A DNA stretch of 64,000 bases, from the NCBI RefSeq assembly GCF_000961885.1, contig NZ_JZKH01000013.1, positions 1 through 64,000 of the forward strand. The letters run 5' to 3'. The notes under the pieces were generated by a model. It was not told the origin of the DNA. It saw only the letters and a list, made by a program, of their open reading frames with translations, and ran no database searches. Position 1 is the stretch's first letter. Each line of letters opens with the position of its first letter. A program made the translations under genes and the position numbers. This document shows positions 35,418 through 44,108 of this stretch, piece by piece. Origin of the DNA: Streptomyces rubellomurinus. GTDB lineage: Bacteria > Actinomycetota > Actinomycetes > Streptomycetales > Streptomycetaceae.

Positions 35418-35684
35418 TCAGCCAGCACCGGTGCGGTGTGGTTCAGCCGTGGCTGCCGGGTGGACCAGGCGGGAATCGTAGGCGGCGATGACGAGTTGGG
35501 CCCGGCCGCGGGCGCCGAGATTCATGAGCAGGCGTCCGACGTGGGTCTTGGCGGTGGACAGGCTGACGTGCGGCCGGGCGGCGATCTCGGAGTTCGACAG
35601 GCCGAGGCCGACCAGGGTCAGGACTTCCCGCTCCCGTTCGGTCGTCTCCGCCAGTGCGGTGGAGGGCCGGCGGATCGGCGGCAT
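35418..35684 (-). pseudogene. C-terminal HTH fragment of a NarL/LuxR-type response regulator
   Basis: About 88 codons with the LuxR HTH (LAETTEREREVLTLVGLGLS, then NSEIAARPHVSLSTAKTHVG). The receiver domain is missing; upstream DNA belongs to something else. A small protein from ATG 35684 could be made, but without receiver control. Confidence 0.75.
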
Positions 35685-35689
35685 CTCCC

Positions 35690-35958
35690 TCCCCGGCGCC
35701 GGGGTCGTGTCCGCCGGCCACGCGGTCGACTCGACCGGTCGACCACCCGGCGCCGAGAGGATCGATGACTGCGTGCGGCCGGGCCGGTTCAGCCAGACGG
35801 TCGACTGCCTGGCCGGACAGGACCTCCACGTGACCGCCACCTACCGGCCGAACTCCCGCTACTGGCCCTTCCAGCTGATCGAGGCAGCGCTCTACACGGC
35901 CATGACCGCGGCACTCTCGGGTCTCTGCTTCTTCTGGATCCGACGCCGCACGACCTGA
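35690..35958 (+). pseudogene. C-terminal fragment of a membrane protein (ABC-permease-like)
   Basis: The last part reads CLAGQDLHVTATYRPNSRYW, then PFQLIEAALYTAMTAALSG with a final transmembrane helix and RRRTT. It resembles the tail of Streptomyces ABC-2-type permeases. No start or earlier helices remain. It lies back to back with the LuxR scrap, both lacking their 5' ends, so the junction near 35690 looks like a deletion or inversion scar. Confidence 0.55.
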
Positions 35959-36067
35959 AGGAACGGCCGGGCCGCGGCAAAGGAACGGCAAGGCGCTCGG
36001 CGCGTCGTTGCCCCGCGCGGGTGACGGGGGGATTGGCGGGGGCGCAGCACGGGGGAGCAGTGCCCTT

Positions 36068-37156
36068 ATGACCAGACCATCAGATTGTCGGATTAATGGG
36101 GGTTTGAGGGGGAGTCGGCAGAACCGGCAGGGCCGGCGCCCGGCCCGCACCGGCCTGCTCGCCACCGTCTGCCTCTCCGCCGTCGTGGCCGGCTGCGCCG
36201 GGCCCGCGGGCCCCGCCCGGCCCGCGCCCGAGCGCCCGGCCGCCAACGCCGCCAACGCCGCCGCCAACGCCGCCGCCAACGCTGCCAACGCTGCCAACGG
36301 CGCCAAGGCCGTCAACGCCGCGACCGCCGCCGCCGAGGGCACCGCCGCGAACGGCACCGCCAACGCCGCGCCGCCGCAGCTGCCCGGCCTCGCCCGCAAG
36401 GAGGAGGAGACCAGCAGCGAGGCGGCGGCCCGTCAGGAGGCGGCCGTCCGGGCGGCCTTCGAGACCGCGCAGCGCTGGGGCCTGGAGCGCCCGCCGATCA
36501 AGGCCCCGCAGCGCCCGGCGACCAGGGCGGCGCTGACCCCGATGACCGGCGTCAAGATCAAGGACGGCCTGCCGCCCGTGGTCTACCGCGTGCCGACCGA
36601 CGACAAGGTGGTCTTCCTGACCGTCGACGACGGCTGGGAGAAGGACCCGGAGTTCAACCGGATGGCCGAGGAACTGGGCATCCCGCTCAGCGCCTTCGTC
36701 TCCGACTACCTCGCCCGCGAGAACTACGGCTACTTCCGCGATCTCCACGCCCAGGGCGTGGAGATCAACAACCACACCATCAACCACCGCAACCTGAAGG
36801 TCCTCGACTACGAGACCCAGCGCGGCGAGATCTGCAACCAGCAGGACCAGCTGGAGCAGCAGATCGGCGTCCGCCCCCGGCTGTTCCGGCCGCCGTACGG
36901 CGAGTACAACGACGACACGCTGCGCGCCGCCGCCTCCTGCGGCGTGCAGGCCGTGCCGCTGTGGAACGAGGAGGCCTTCCCGGACCACATGGACTACCGC
37001 TACGACGACCGGGAGTTTCACCCGGGAGACATCATCCTGACCCACTTCCGGGGCACCGACATCTGGAAGGCCACGATGCCGGACCTGCTCCGCAAGGTGG
37101 TCAACGACGTCACCGCGGCCGGCTTCTCGCTGGGCCGGCTGGACGACTACCTGTAG
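36068..37156 (+). CDS. Lipoprotein polysaccharide deacetylase (NodB domain)
   Basis: 362 aa from ATG 36068 (GGGGGAG upstream). Lipobox VAGC with Cys43, then a low-complexity Asn/Ala spacer (about 56-100), then the NodB domain: TVDDGW (catalytic Asp pair), NNHTINHR (His-x3-His metal ligands), RPPYGEY, and ILTHFRG. Anchored outside the membrane and likely deacetylates peptidoglycan or another cell-surface polymer. Confidence 0.92.
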   Translation: MTRPSDCRINGGLRGSRQNRQGRRPARTGLLATVCLSAVVAGCAGPAGPARPAPERPAANAANAAANAAANAANAANGAKAVNAATAAAEGTAANGTANAAPPQLPGLARKEEETSSEAAARQEAAVRAAFETAQRWGLERPPIKAPQRPATRAALTPMTGVKIKDGLPPVVYRVPTDDKVVFLTVDDGWEKDPEFNRMAEELGIPLSAFVSDYLARENYGYFRDLHAQGVEINNHTINHRNLKVLDYETQRGEICNQQDQLEQQIGVRPRLFRPPYGEYNDDTLRAAASCGVQAVPLWNEEAFPDHMDYRYDDREFHPGDIILTHFRGTDIWKATMPDLLRKVVNDVTAAGFSLGRLDDYL

Positions 37157-37183
37157 CCGCCCGCGGGGGACCGCCGGCGCGGA

Positions 37184-37630
37184 TCAGCCGATCGAGAGGG
37201 CATCGAGGTACACCCAGGCGCCCTCGTGCCGGACGAAGCGGCTGTGCTCGGCGAGCACGCCCCGCTCGCCGCCCTGCGTCCAGCTCGCCCGGAAGGCGAC
37301 CGTCCCCTCGGCGTGGAAGGCACCGCCGTCCGAGGTGGACACCACCTCCAGGCCGGTCCAGCGCAGGCCCGGGTCGAAGTCCACCTCGGCGGGCCGGGTG
37401 TCCGGGTGCCAGGTGCGCAGCAGGTAGGCCTCGTCCTGGGCGACGAAGGCGCTGTACCGCGAGCGCATCAGCGCCTCGGCGGTGGTGGCGGCGGCCGTGC
37501 CCCGGTGGTAGCGGCCGCAGCAGTCGCCGTAGCCGGCGGGCAGGCCGCACGGGCAGGGGGAGGAGGGCAGCAGCCGGGGCGCGGCGGGGCGGGGCGCGGC
37601 GGGGCGGGGCTCGGAGCGGCGTCGGGACAT
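37184..37630 (-). CDS. YchJ/UPF0225 family protein with SEC-C motif
   Basis: 148 aa from ATG 37630 (GGGAGA upstream). The Cys-rich SEC-C-like motif CPCGLPAGYGDCCGRYH is followed by ALMRSRYSAFVAQDEAYLLR and TWHP, the family hallmark. The N-terminal Pro/Arg stretch is variable. Function unknown; the fold is NTF2-like with a zinc site. Confidence 0.9.
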   Translation of the reverse strand: MSRRRSEPRPAAPRPAAPRLLPSSPCPCGLPAGYGDCCGRYHRGTAAATTAEALMRSRYSAFVAQDEAYLLRTWHPDTRPAEVDFDPGLRWTGLEVVSTSDGGAFHAEGTVAFRASWTQGGERGVLAEHSRFVRHEGAWVYLDALSIG

Positions 37631-37667
37631 GCGGCCCATTCTCCCCCAACGGCCGCCGGCGGACGCG

Positions 37668-37714
37668 CCGGGCCCGCCCCTCGCGGCGGTGCGCGCGCGG
37701 AGGGGCGGGCCCGG
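37668..37714 (-). terminator. Hairpin terminator after the F420-reductase-like gene
   Basis: CCGGGCCCGCCCCTC pairs with GAGGGGCGGGCCCGG (15 bp) across a 17-nt loop, 6 nt after the stop at 37720. Confidence 0.75.
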
Positions 37715-37719
37715 TCGGG

Positions 37720-38376
37720 TCACTTCGCCTGCTGGATGCGGTAGTTGAACTCGGCGGTGCCGAATTTCCGCATCAGCCGGAGCCAGAGCGGCATCATCAT
37801 CTCGGTCGCGCGGGCGGCCGTGATGTCCCCGAGGTCGATGATCCACTCGGCCGGCCAGCCGAACCCGCCGAGCAGGGCGACGGTCTCGGCCTTGGCGTCC
37901 GCGTCGTTCCCGGCGATGAAGAGCTGGTGCTCGCCGGCCAGCCGGTCGGGGGCCACCATCAGGGCGCAGTTCACCGTGTTGAGCGCCTTCACCACCTTCG
38001 CCTCGGGGAACTCGCGCTGGATCCGCTCGCCGATGCTGTCGGTGTTCGCCGGGTCGAGCGTCACCTGCCCGTCGGCGTCGAAGACCAGCGGGTTGGCCAG
38101 GTCGATCAGCAGCTTGCCGCCGAGGTGCTCGGCCCCGGCCGCGCGCAGCGCCGCCAGCGACACCGTGCCGCCGGTGGCGTTCAGCACCACCTCGCCGAAG
38201 GCTGCCGCCTCGGCGAAGGTCCCGGCGTGCCCGTCCGGGCCGGCCTGTGCGGCCCAGGCGAGTGCCTTCTCGTTGTCCTTGGTCCGCGACCCCAGTGTCA
38301 CCTGGTGGCCGAGCGAGACCAGCTTGCTCCCCAGCGTCTGGCCGACCATGCCCGTGCCGATGATTCCGATGCGCAC
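37720..38376 (-). CDS. NADPH-dependent F420 reductase-like oxidoreductase
   Basis: 218 aa from GTG 38376 with GGGGAA upstream. N-terminal Rossmann fold IGIIGTGMVGQTLGSKL with the NADP-favouring SRTKDNEK after the second strand; later VVKALNTVNC and IIDLGDITAARATEMMMPLW as in F420H2:NADP oxidoreductases (NPD family). Whether it uses F420 or another partner cannot be told. Confidence 0.85.
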   Translation of the reverse strand: MRIGIIGTGMVGQTLGSKLVSLGHQVTLGSRTKDNEKALAWAAQAGPDGHAGTFAEAAAFGEVVLNATGGTVSLAALRAAGAEHLGGKLLIDLANPLVFDADGQVTLDPANTDSIGERIQREFPEAKVVKALNTVNCALMVAPDRLAGEHQLFIAGNDADAKAETVALLGGFGWPAEWIIDLGDITAARATEMMMPLWLRLMRKFGTAEFNYRIQQAK

Positions 38377-38460
38377 AGCTTCCCCGTCTCGTCCGGTGGC
38401 GGCCCGCCCCCGGTGGAGCGGGTCGGCGACGACGATAGTTGACGGTGCGTCAGTGGCAGC

Positions 38461-38534
38461 GCGTGTCCGGATCGCGTGTCCGGATCGCGTGTCCGGGTCG
38501 TGTGTCCGGGTCGTGTGTCCGGGTCGCGGGTCCG
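38461..38534. repeat. 13-bp tandem repeat (5 units plus a degenerate sixth)
   Basis: GTGTCCGG recurs every 13 bp from 38463 (38463, 38476, 38489, 38502, 38515), with GGGTCCG at 38528. It lies in the 176-nt gap between two minus-strand genes and codes for nothing. It could be a regulatory array or plain slippage DNA. Confidence 0.85.
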
Positions 38535-38552
38535 CCACTCGGCGGCGGACGC

Positions 38553-40154
38553 TCAGCCCCGGGGCGCGCCGAACCAGGTGCGCAGCGCCCGCTCCAGCCC
38601 CTCCGGGTCCGCCGCGCCGGCGTCGCAGGCCCAGGTGACGTACCCGTCCGGGCGCAGCAGCAGGGCGCCGGCGGGCGCCTCGGGGCAGTCCGCCGCGACG
38701 GCGTCCACCCGGTCCTTCCAGCCCGCCGCGCGGTCCGCGAGACCGGCTTCGCCGCCCGTCAGGTCGACCAGCAACGGGCGCGCGCCACGGGCGAGTTCCG
38801 CCAGGCGGACGGCTCCCTGGGAGGTCCGGACGGTGAGGTCCGGGGCGAAGCGCCCGGCCAGCGGGTGGGCGCAGTCGACGGCGTAGCGGACGTCGCCGCC
38901 GGCCATCAGCGCGGCGATCCGGCCGAGGTTGTCCGGGTGGGCGAGCAGTTCGCGGAACAGGGCGCGGATCGCGGTGATCCCGGGGCCCGGGGACATCAGC
39001 GCCATCTGGGCCTGGGTGTGCATGTACACCCGCGCCCCGATCGGGTGCCGCTCGCCGTGGTAGCTGTCGAGCAGGCCGTCCGGTGCCCAGCCCCGTACGT
39101 CGGCGGCCAGCTTCCAGCCGAGGTTGGCGGCGTCCTGGAGGCCGAGGTTGAGGCCGGGCCCGCCGACGGCGGCGTGCGCGTGCGCGGCGTCGCCGACCAG
39201 GAGCACGCGGCCCTGCCGGTAGCGGTCGGCGAGCCGGGTGTTGTGGCCGGCCTGCCGGCGCACGCCCTGCGGGAAGGGCGCGGGGGCCGGGGCGAGCGCC
39301 AGGTCCGCGCCGGTCACCCGGAGCAGGCTGGCCCGGAGCTCGTCCAGGGTGGGCGGCGCGGCCTCGTCGGCGGCCGGGCGGCCCCACTCCATGGTGGCGA
39401 GGATGGTGGCGTCCGGGCTGACCGGGGCGACGACGACCACGCCGTGCTCGGTGCGGGTGTGGGTGAACGGCGCGATCGGCGTCGGGCAGCCGGGCAGCAG
39501 GAACGCGCCGGTGTCGGTGGTGCGGACGGTGTCGGGCAGGACCGCGTGGGTGGTCAGGGAGACCGGGTCGGGGGCGGTGACGCCGGGGAAGCCGATCCCG
39601 GCGAGCTTGCGGACGGTGCTGCGCCCGCCGTCGGCGCCGACCAGGTAGCGGGCGCGCAGTCGGCGGTCGCCGTCCGGGCCCCGGTACTCGACGGTGACGC
39701 CGTCCGGGGTGTCGGTGAAGCCGGTCAGCTCGCAGCCCTGGCGGAGGTCGATCCCGAGCTCGCGGGCGCGCTGTTCGAGCACCGCCTCGATCCGGTGCTG
39801 CGGCGCGAGCAGGGTGTAGAGGGCGTTGTCCTCGACCTCCCGCAGGTCGAGCGGGAAGGCGCCGAAGACGAAGCGGGGTACGGGCTGCGGCGTGCCGGTG
39901 CCGCCGAGCGGTTCGTACAGGCCGCGCCGGTCGAGCAGCCGGACCACCTGGCCGGCCAGCCCGTTGGCCTTCTGCTCGGTCGAGCGCTCGGTGAGGCGGT
40001 CCAGCACCACCGGCCGGACTCCGGCCAGGGCGAGCTCGCAGGCCAGCATCAGGCCGACCGGGCCGGCTCCCGCGATGACGACATCGGTGTTCGGTACGGA
40101 GTCCCGCGCTTCGGAGTCGCGCGCTTCGGAGTCGCGCGTTGCGGAGTTGCTCAT
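38553..40154 (-). CDS. FAD-dependent aromatic hydroxylase (PHBH-like)
   Basis: 533 aa from ATG 40154 with GAGGGGGGA upstream. FAD site DVVIAGAGPVGLMLACELAL, the second FAD block GRVLLVGDAAHAHAAVGGPG, and a C-terminal thioredoxin-like domain as in phenol/RdmE/PgaE-type hydroxylases. The N-terminus has a short duplicated RDSEARDSEARDS. Second gene of an operon after the TetR gene (28-nt gap). Likely hydroxylates an aromatic compound, perhaps an antibiotic or plant phenolic. Confidence 0.9.
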   Translation of the reverse strand: MSNSATRDSEARDSEARDSVPNTDVVIAGAGPVGLMLACELALAGVRPVVLDRLTERSTEQKANGLAGQVVRLLDRRGLYEPLGGTGTPQPVPRFVFGAFPLDLREVEDNALYTLLAPQHRIEAVLEQRARELGIDLRQGCELTGFTDTPDGVTVEYRGPDGDRRLRARYLVGADGGRSTVRKLAGIGFPGVTAPDPVSLTTHAVLPDTVRTTDTGAFLLPGCPTPIAPFTHTRTEHGVVVVAPVSPDATILATMEWGRPAADEAAPPTLDELRASLLRVTGADLALAPAPAPFPQGVRRQAGHNTRLADRYRQGRVLLVGDAAHAHAAVGGPGLNLGLQDAANLGWKLAADVRGWAPDGLLDSYHGERHPIGARVYMHTQAQMALMSPGPGITAIRALFRELLAHPDNLGRIAALMAGGDVRYAVDCAHPLAGRFAPDLTVRTSQGAVRLAELARGARPLLVDLTGGEAGLADRAAGWKDRVDAVAADCPEAPAGALLLRPDGYVTWACDAGAADPEGLERALRTWFGAPRG

Positions 40155-40182
40155 CTCGAATCCCCCCTCAGGGACGGTGAGT

Positions 40183-40797
40183 TCAGTGCGACGAGGGGTC
40201 CGGCAGCCCGGCCGCGACCTGCCGCAGCGCTTCGGTGAGCAGCGGCTGGTACGGCACCACCGGATCGGCGGCGAGGTAGTGGTCGTCGGCGGTCTGGAGC
40301 GCGGCCAGCGCCGCCGCGGCGACCAGCTTCGGGTAGAGGTCGCGGGTGGCGTCGGTCCCGGTCCGGGCGGCCACCGCGGCCGCGAGCCCGGAGCGGACCA
40401 CGACCGCGCCACGGGTCAGTTCGGCCTGCAGCGACGGCTCGCGCAGCAGCAGCCGTACGGCCGCGGTCCAGTTCGGGTCCGGTTCCTCGGTCGCGCCCTC
40501 GAACCGCGCGAGCAGGGCGTGGGTGAGTGCCTCCCACAGCGGCTCCCCGGCCGGGCGGGCGCGCAGTTCCTCCGCCGCCTGCCGGATCCGGTCGTGCTGC
40601 CGGGAGACGATCGCCTCGGCCTTGCTGGAGTAGTAGTTGTTGTAGGTGCGCGGCGACACCCCGGCCCTGGCCGCGATGTCCTCCACCCGCACGTTCTCCA
40701 GTCCCCGCTCGACGGCCAGGCACAGTGCGGCCCAGCTGATCGCGTCCCGCGTCGCAGCCTTCTTCCGTTCCCGCAGTCCGGGCTGCCCCTTCGTCAT
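40183..40797 (-). CDS. TetR-family regulator
   Basis: 204 aa from ATG 40797. HTH: VRVEDIAARAGVSPRTYNNY, followed by YSSKAEAI. Co-directional with and just before the hydroxylase, so it likely represses its own operon through the dyad at 40813-40855. Confidence 0.92.
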   Translation of the reverse strand: MTKGQPGLRERKKAATRDAISWAALCLAVERGLENVRVEDIAARAGVSPRTYNNYYSSKAEAIVSRQHDRIRQAAEELRARPAGEPLWEALTHALLARFEGATEEPDPNWTAAVRLLLREPSLQAELTRGAVVVRSGLAAAVAARTGTDATRDLYPKLVAAAALAALQTADDHYLAADPVVPYQPLLTEALRQVAAGLPDPSSH

Positions 40798-40812
40798 GGG
40801 CCCACTCTCGCC

Positions 40813-40855
40813 GGAAAGTTGCGTGTCGCGCAAGTCGGCGTGGCACGCAACTTCC
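40813..40855. promoter_or_regulatory. Inverted-repeat operator upstream of the TetR gene
   Basis: GGAAAGTTGCGTG and CACGCAACTTCC form 12-bp arms with one extra A. A smaller dyad TTGCG, 5 nt, CGCAA lies inside. Starts 16 bp before the TetR start codon. Confidence 0.7.
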
Positions 40856-41027
40856 GAACTGCCGGTTCGGTCGGATCGCGCCGTCCCTCCGGAGGGTCGG
40901 CGAGTCGCCCCGGGGCCTGCGCTTGGTCACTGGTAGTAGTTGCCTGGTCGCGCGGCGACCCACCGCAGGAGCGAGGTCCCGCCCGGCGAACCGGGCGGGA
41001 CGACCCGACAGCACGTGAGGAGCGGTC

Positions 41028-41426
41028 ATGGCTGGCAGACGGCGTCCGCCGAGAACGCGGGCCCCCCGGCAGGACAGGCCCGCGGGCGTCGGCCGTACGG
41101 AGTCCAGGGTGGGGATCGCCCGGCTGGAGGGCCTGCTCGCCTGGGAGGCGGAGATCGCGGCGGCCGAACGCGACGCCCGGGCCTTCGCCGAGCAGTTCCC
41201 CTGGCTGCCCGCTGCCGAACGGGAGAACCTGGAGCGGGCCTACGCCGCGGACCGGCTGCGCTACGCCGAGGAGGTCGTCGACCGTGCCGTCGAGCGCTGC
41301 CGCCGCCTGGCGGCCCGCTACCGCTCCGAGTGCCGGCGGATCTGCGCCCGCTGGGCGGCGCTCTGCCTGTCCGTCACCCTGGCGGCGGCGCTGTTCGCCG
41401 TCGTCCCGGCCGCCCTGCGGGGCTGA
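41028..41426 (+). CDS. Hypothetical tail-anchored membrane protein
   Basis: 132 aa. Very basic N-terminus, a helical middle (GLLAWEAEIAAAERDARAFA; YAADRLRYAEEVVDRAVERC) and one C-terminal transmembrane helix (about 108-128). Similar short proteins occur in other Streptomyces without known function. Confidence 0.65.
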   Translation: MAGRRRPPRTRAPRQDRPAGVGRTESRVGIARLEGLLAWEAEIAAAERDARAFAEQFPWLPAAERENLERAYAADRLRYAEEVVDRAVERCRRLAARYRSECRRICARWAALCLSVTLAAALFAVVPAALRG

Positions 41427-41435
41427 GTCCACGAA

Positions 41436-41471
41436 GAGGCCCGCCGCGCCGGTGACGGCGCAGCGGGCCTC
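41436..41471. terminator. Bidirectional hairpin terminator between convergent genes
   Basis: GAGGCCCGC-C-GCGCC pairs with GGCGC-A-GCGGGCCTC around a 6-nt loop, between the stop at 41426 and the stop at 41503. Confidence 0.8.
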
Positions 41472-41502
41472 CGTGCTGCCCGGGGGTTCCCCGGGGCGGG
41501 GA

Positions 41503-43158
41503 TCAGTGGTGGCCGTGGCCGCTGCTGATCTCCCGGTGCTCCTCGACGGTGGGCTTGGCGATCTGGCTGCCCTCGCCGTAGAAGCCGCGGGAGAGCTTCA
41601 CCCGGGCGCGGGTCCACACGTTGGTCTTGCGGGCCACCCCGTTCTCGTCCACCGCGGGCGGCAGCTCGGCCGGCTCCGGCTGGTCGTGCGAGGTGAGCGT
41701 GTACAGCCGGCCGGGCGGCAGCGGCGCGTGCACCTCGACGAACTCGCCGTGCTGGAGCCGCTGGATGACACCGGACTCCCGGCCGTGCAGCACCTTCTCC
41801 TTGTCGCGCCGCTGCAGGCCGAGGCACCAGCGCTTGGTGATCACGAAGACGACCACGGGCACGGCGAAGAAGCCGATCCGCACCGCGTAGGTGATCGCGT
41901 TGATCGACAGGTGGAAGTGGGTGGCGAGCAGGTCGTTGCCGCCGCCGGCCAGCAGGATCAGGTAGAGGCTGATCCAGGCCGCGCCGAAGGCGGTGCGCAC
42001 CGGCGCGTTGCGCGGCCGGTCGGCGATGTGGTGCTCGCCGCGGTCGCCGGTGACCCAGGCCTCCAGGAACGGCCAGCACCAGATGACCAGCAGCACCGTC
42101 GGGAAGACCATCAGCGGGATGAACACCCCGAGGTTCAGGGTGTGGCCGCCCCAGACGCTGATCTCCCAGCCGGGCATCACCCGGATCAGGCCCTCGGAGA
42201 AGCCCATGTACCAGTCCGGCTGGGCGTCGGTGGACACCTGGTCCGGCCGGTACGGGCCGTACGCCCAGATCGGGTTGACGGTGGCGATCGCCGCCATCGC
42301 CGCGACCACGCCGAAGACCAGGAAGAAGAAGCCGCCGGCCTTGGCCATGTAGATCGGCAGCAGCGGCATGCCGACCACGTTCTCGTTGGTCCGGCCGGGC
42401 CCGGCGAACTGGGTGTGCTTGTGGTAGAAGACCAGGATCAGGTGCGCCGCGAGCAGGCCGAGCATGACCCCGGGGATCAGCAGGATGTGGACGGTGAACA
42501 GCCGCGGGATGATGTCGTGGCCGGGGAACTCGCCGCCGAAGATGAACATCTGCAGGTAGGTGCCGACGATCGGCACGGCGAGCACCGCGCCCTCCATGAA
42601 CCGGATGCCGGTGCCGGAGAGCAGGTCGTCCGGCAGCGAGTAGCCCATGAAGCCGTCGAACATGCCGAGGAACAGCAGCAGCGCGCCGAAGATCCAGTTG
42701 ATCTCGCGGGGCTTGCGGAACGCGCCGGTGAAGAAGACGCGCATCATGTGCGTCAGCATCGCCGCGATGAAGACGATCGCCGCCCAGTGGTGGATCTGGC
42801 GCATCAGCAGGCCGCCGCGCACCTCGAAGCTGATGTTGATCGTGGAGGCGTAGGCCTCCGACATCTGGATGCCCTTGAGCGGCACGTAGGAGCCGTCGTA
42901 GACGACCTCGCCCATGCTCGGGTTGAAGAACAGGGTCAGCCAGACGCCGGTGAGGATGATGATGACGAAGGTGTAGAGCGCGACCTCGCCCAGCATGAAG
43001 GACCAGTGGTCCGGGAAGATCTTGCGCAGGTTGGCCTTGGCCAGGGAGTAGATGCCCAGCCGCCCGTCCGCCCAGTCGGCGAGGGCCTCGGCCTTGTTGG
43101 CGGGCTTGGCGCGGGTGCTGGTGACCGGTCCCGGCCGCGACTGCTGGTCGGTGCTCAC
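41503..43158 (-). CDS. qcrB: Cytochrome b subunit of the bc1 complex, stand-alone copy
   Basis: 551 aa. Actinobacterial QcrB: GEVALYTFVIIILTGVWLTL, haem histidines in MRQIHHWAAIVF and HMMR, and in FTVHILLIPGVM and LAAHLILVFYHKH; PDWYMGFSEG marks the Qo (PEWY-like) site. The C-terminal soluble tail is typical. In actinobacteria qcrB normally ends a qcrCAB operon next to cox genes. Here no qcrC or qcrA adjoins, so it is an extra copy that may replace the housekeeping subunit under special conditions. Confidence 0.93.
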   Translation of the reverse strand: MSTDQQSRPGPVTSTRAKPANKAEALADWADGRLGIYSLAKANLRKIFPDHWSFMLGEVALYTFVIIILTGVWLTLFFNPSMGEVVYDGSYVPLKGIQMSEAYASTINISFEVRGGLLMRQIHHWAAIVFIAAMLTHMMRVFFTGAFRKPREINWIFGALLLFLGMFDGFMGYSLPDDLLSGTGIRFMEGAVLAVPIVGTYLQMFIFGGEFPGHDIIPRLFTVHILLIPGVMLGLLAAHLILVFYHKHTQFAGPGRTNENVVGMPLLPIYMAKAGGFFFLVFGVVAAMAAIATVNPIWAYGPYRPDQVSTDAQPDWYMGFSEGLIRVMPGWEISVWGGHTLNLGVFIPLMVFPTVLLVIWCWPFLEAWVTGDRGEHHIADRPRNAPVRTAFGAAWISLYLILLAGGGNDLLATHFHLSINAITYAVRIGFFAVPVVVFVITKRWCLGLQRRDKEKVLHGRESGVIQRLQHGEFVEVHAPLPPGRLYTLTSHDQPEPAELPPAVDENGVARKTNVWTRARVKLSRGFYGEGSQIAKPTVEEHREISSGHGHH

Positions 43159-43533
43159 GACGGGCTCCCCGGCGTTCGCGGCGTGCCGAGGTGCAGGCCC
43201 GCCGGCGGGAACCCAGGCCGGCGAAGTGTTGTGATCATGGGACCTCTCGATACGGGCCTGCCGGTCGCACCGGCGTGCGGATCGGCCTGATCCGCTGGAC
43301 CCGCTGCTCAGAGTGATGGATCGCTTACTCTGTCATGCTGTCGGCAGGGGGCCGACTGTGCACGTCCATCGGCCCGTCCGGCGGCTCGTGTCGGGCCGGA
43401 CGGGGGGTCCTGACGCCCGATCGGTCGACCGCCGGACGGCCGAACGGTCCGCGCTGCTGCGCCCGGGTGCCGCTGAACCGATTCGGCGCGCGCCGTGCCC
43501 GCCGGTCGCGCGGCCGGCGCCTACGCTGCGCCA
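43159..43533. other. Promoter region of the cytochrome b gene, with a dyad
   Basis: No gene is seen. CAGAGT, 12 nt, ACTCTG at 43309-43332 is a perfect dyad about 150 bp before the cytochrome b start and may bind a regulator. Near the right end TACGCT serves the next gene. Confidence 0.4.
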
Positions 43534-43854
43534 ATGGTGGAACACCGTGAACTCTGCGCGTCCGTCACCGAGGCCCTGGCCGGCGCCGGCTTCGACACCG
43601 CGCCCGGCGCCTCCCCGCTGCGGATCGGCCCGGGCCCCGAGGGCGTCCTGGTCGACTGGCCGTCGGACGGGGAAGGCGGCGGGCCGCTCTCCGGGGAGGT
43701 CCGCGCGGCGGTGAGCGGCGCCGCCGCGGTGGTGCTGCGCGAACGCGGCCACCTGGTCGCCGAGACGGCCGGGGGCGGGCTGCTGGTCACCGCCGCCGAA
43801 CCGGTGGCCGTCGCGGCCGAGTCGGAGGCCGTCCCCGAGCAGTGGTGGGGCTGA
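43534..43854 (+). CDS. Hypothetical protein, leaderless
   Basis: 106 aa. TACGCT at 43521-43526, about 8 nt before the ATG, with no ribosome site, fits a leaderless mRNA. It reads VTEALAGAGFDTAPGASPLR, then GVLVDWPSDGEG and VVLRERGHLVAETAGGGLL. No family recognised; soluble. Confidence 0.65.
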   Translation: MVEHRELCASVTEALAGAGFDTAPGASPLRIGPGPEGVLVDWPSDGEGGGPLSGEVRAAVSGAAAVVLRERGHLVAETAGGGLLVTAAEPVAVAAESEAVPEQWWG

Positions 43855-43966
43855 CCGGCCCGGGAAGCGGCAGAAGTGCCCGCCGGCGCGCCGTTTTGAC
43901 GTGCGCACAGGCATCCTCATACCGAACCCTTACCTTTCCGAGGGGTTCAGTTGACCTCGACACCTC

Positions 43967-43985
43967 TAAGGTTTGCCTAAGCTAA
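43967..43985. promoter_or_regulatory. DmdR1/IdeR-type iron box upstream of efeUO
   Basis: TAAGGTTTGCCTAAGCTAA matches the 19-bp consensus TTAGGTTAGGCTAACCTAA at 15 positions. It lies 124 nt before the efeUO start, so the operon should be repressed by iron. Confidence 0.85.
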
Positions 43986-44108
43986 GCCCATGCGCCCCGG
44001 ACCGTGCGTCCGGGGCGTTCGGCTGTGCCGCCCCGCCCGCCGCCGGCGTCCGGGGCGTCCAGAACAGGTACGACCGGCCCGGGTTTCCCGGGGGGAGGAG
44101 CCCGCTGC

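Noticed and set aside
38461..38534. CRISPR-like or origin-like repeats
   Set aside because: Units are 13 bp and contiguous with no spacers; no cas, rep or dnaA-type genes or boxes nearby.
39826..43290. Very long plus-strand open frame opposite the hydroxylase, TetR and cytochrome b genes
   Set aside because: It is antisense to three clearly conserved genes; composition is Arg/Gly/Val-rich noise typical of shadow frames in high-GC DNA.
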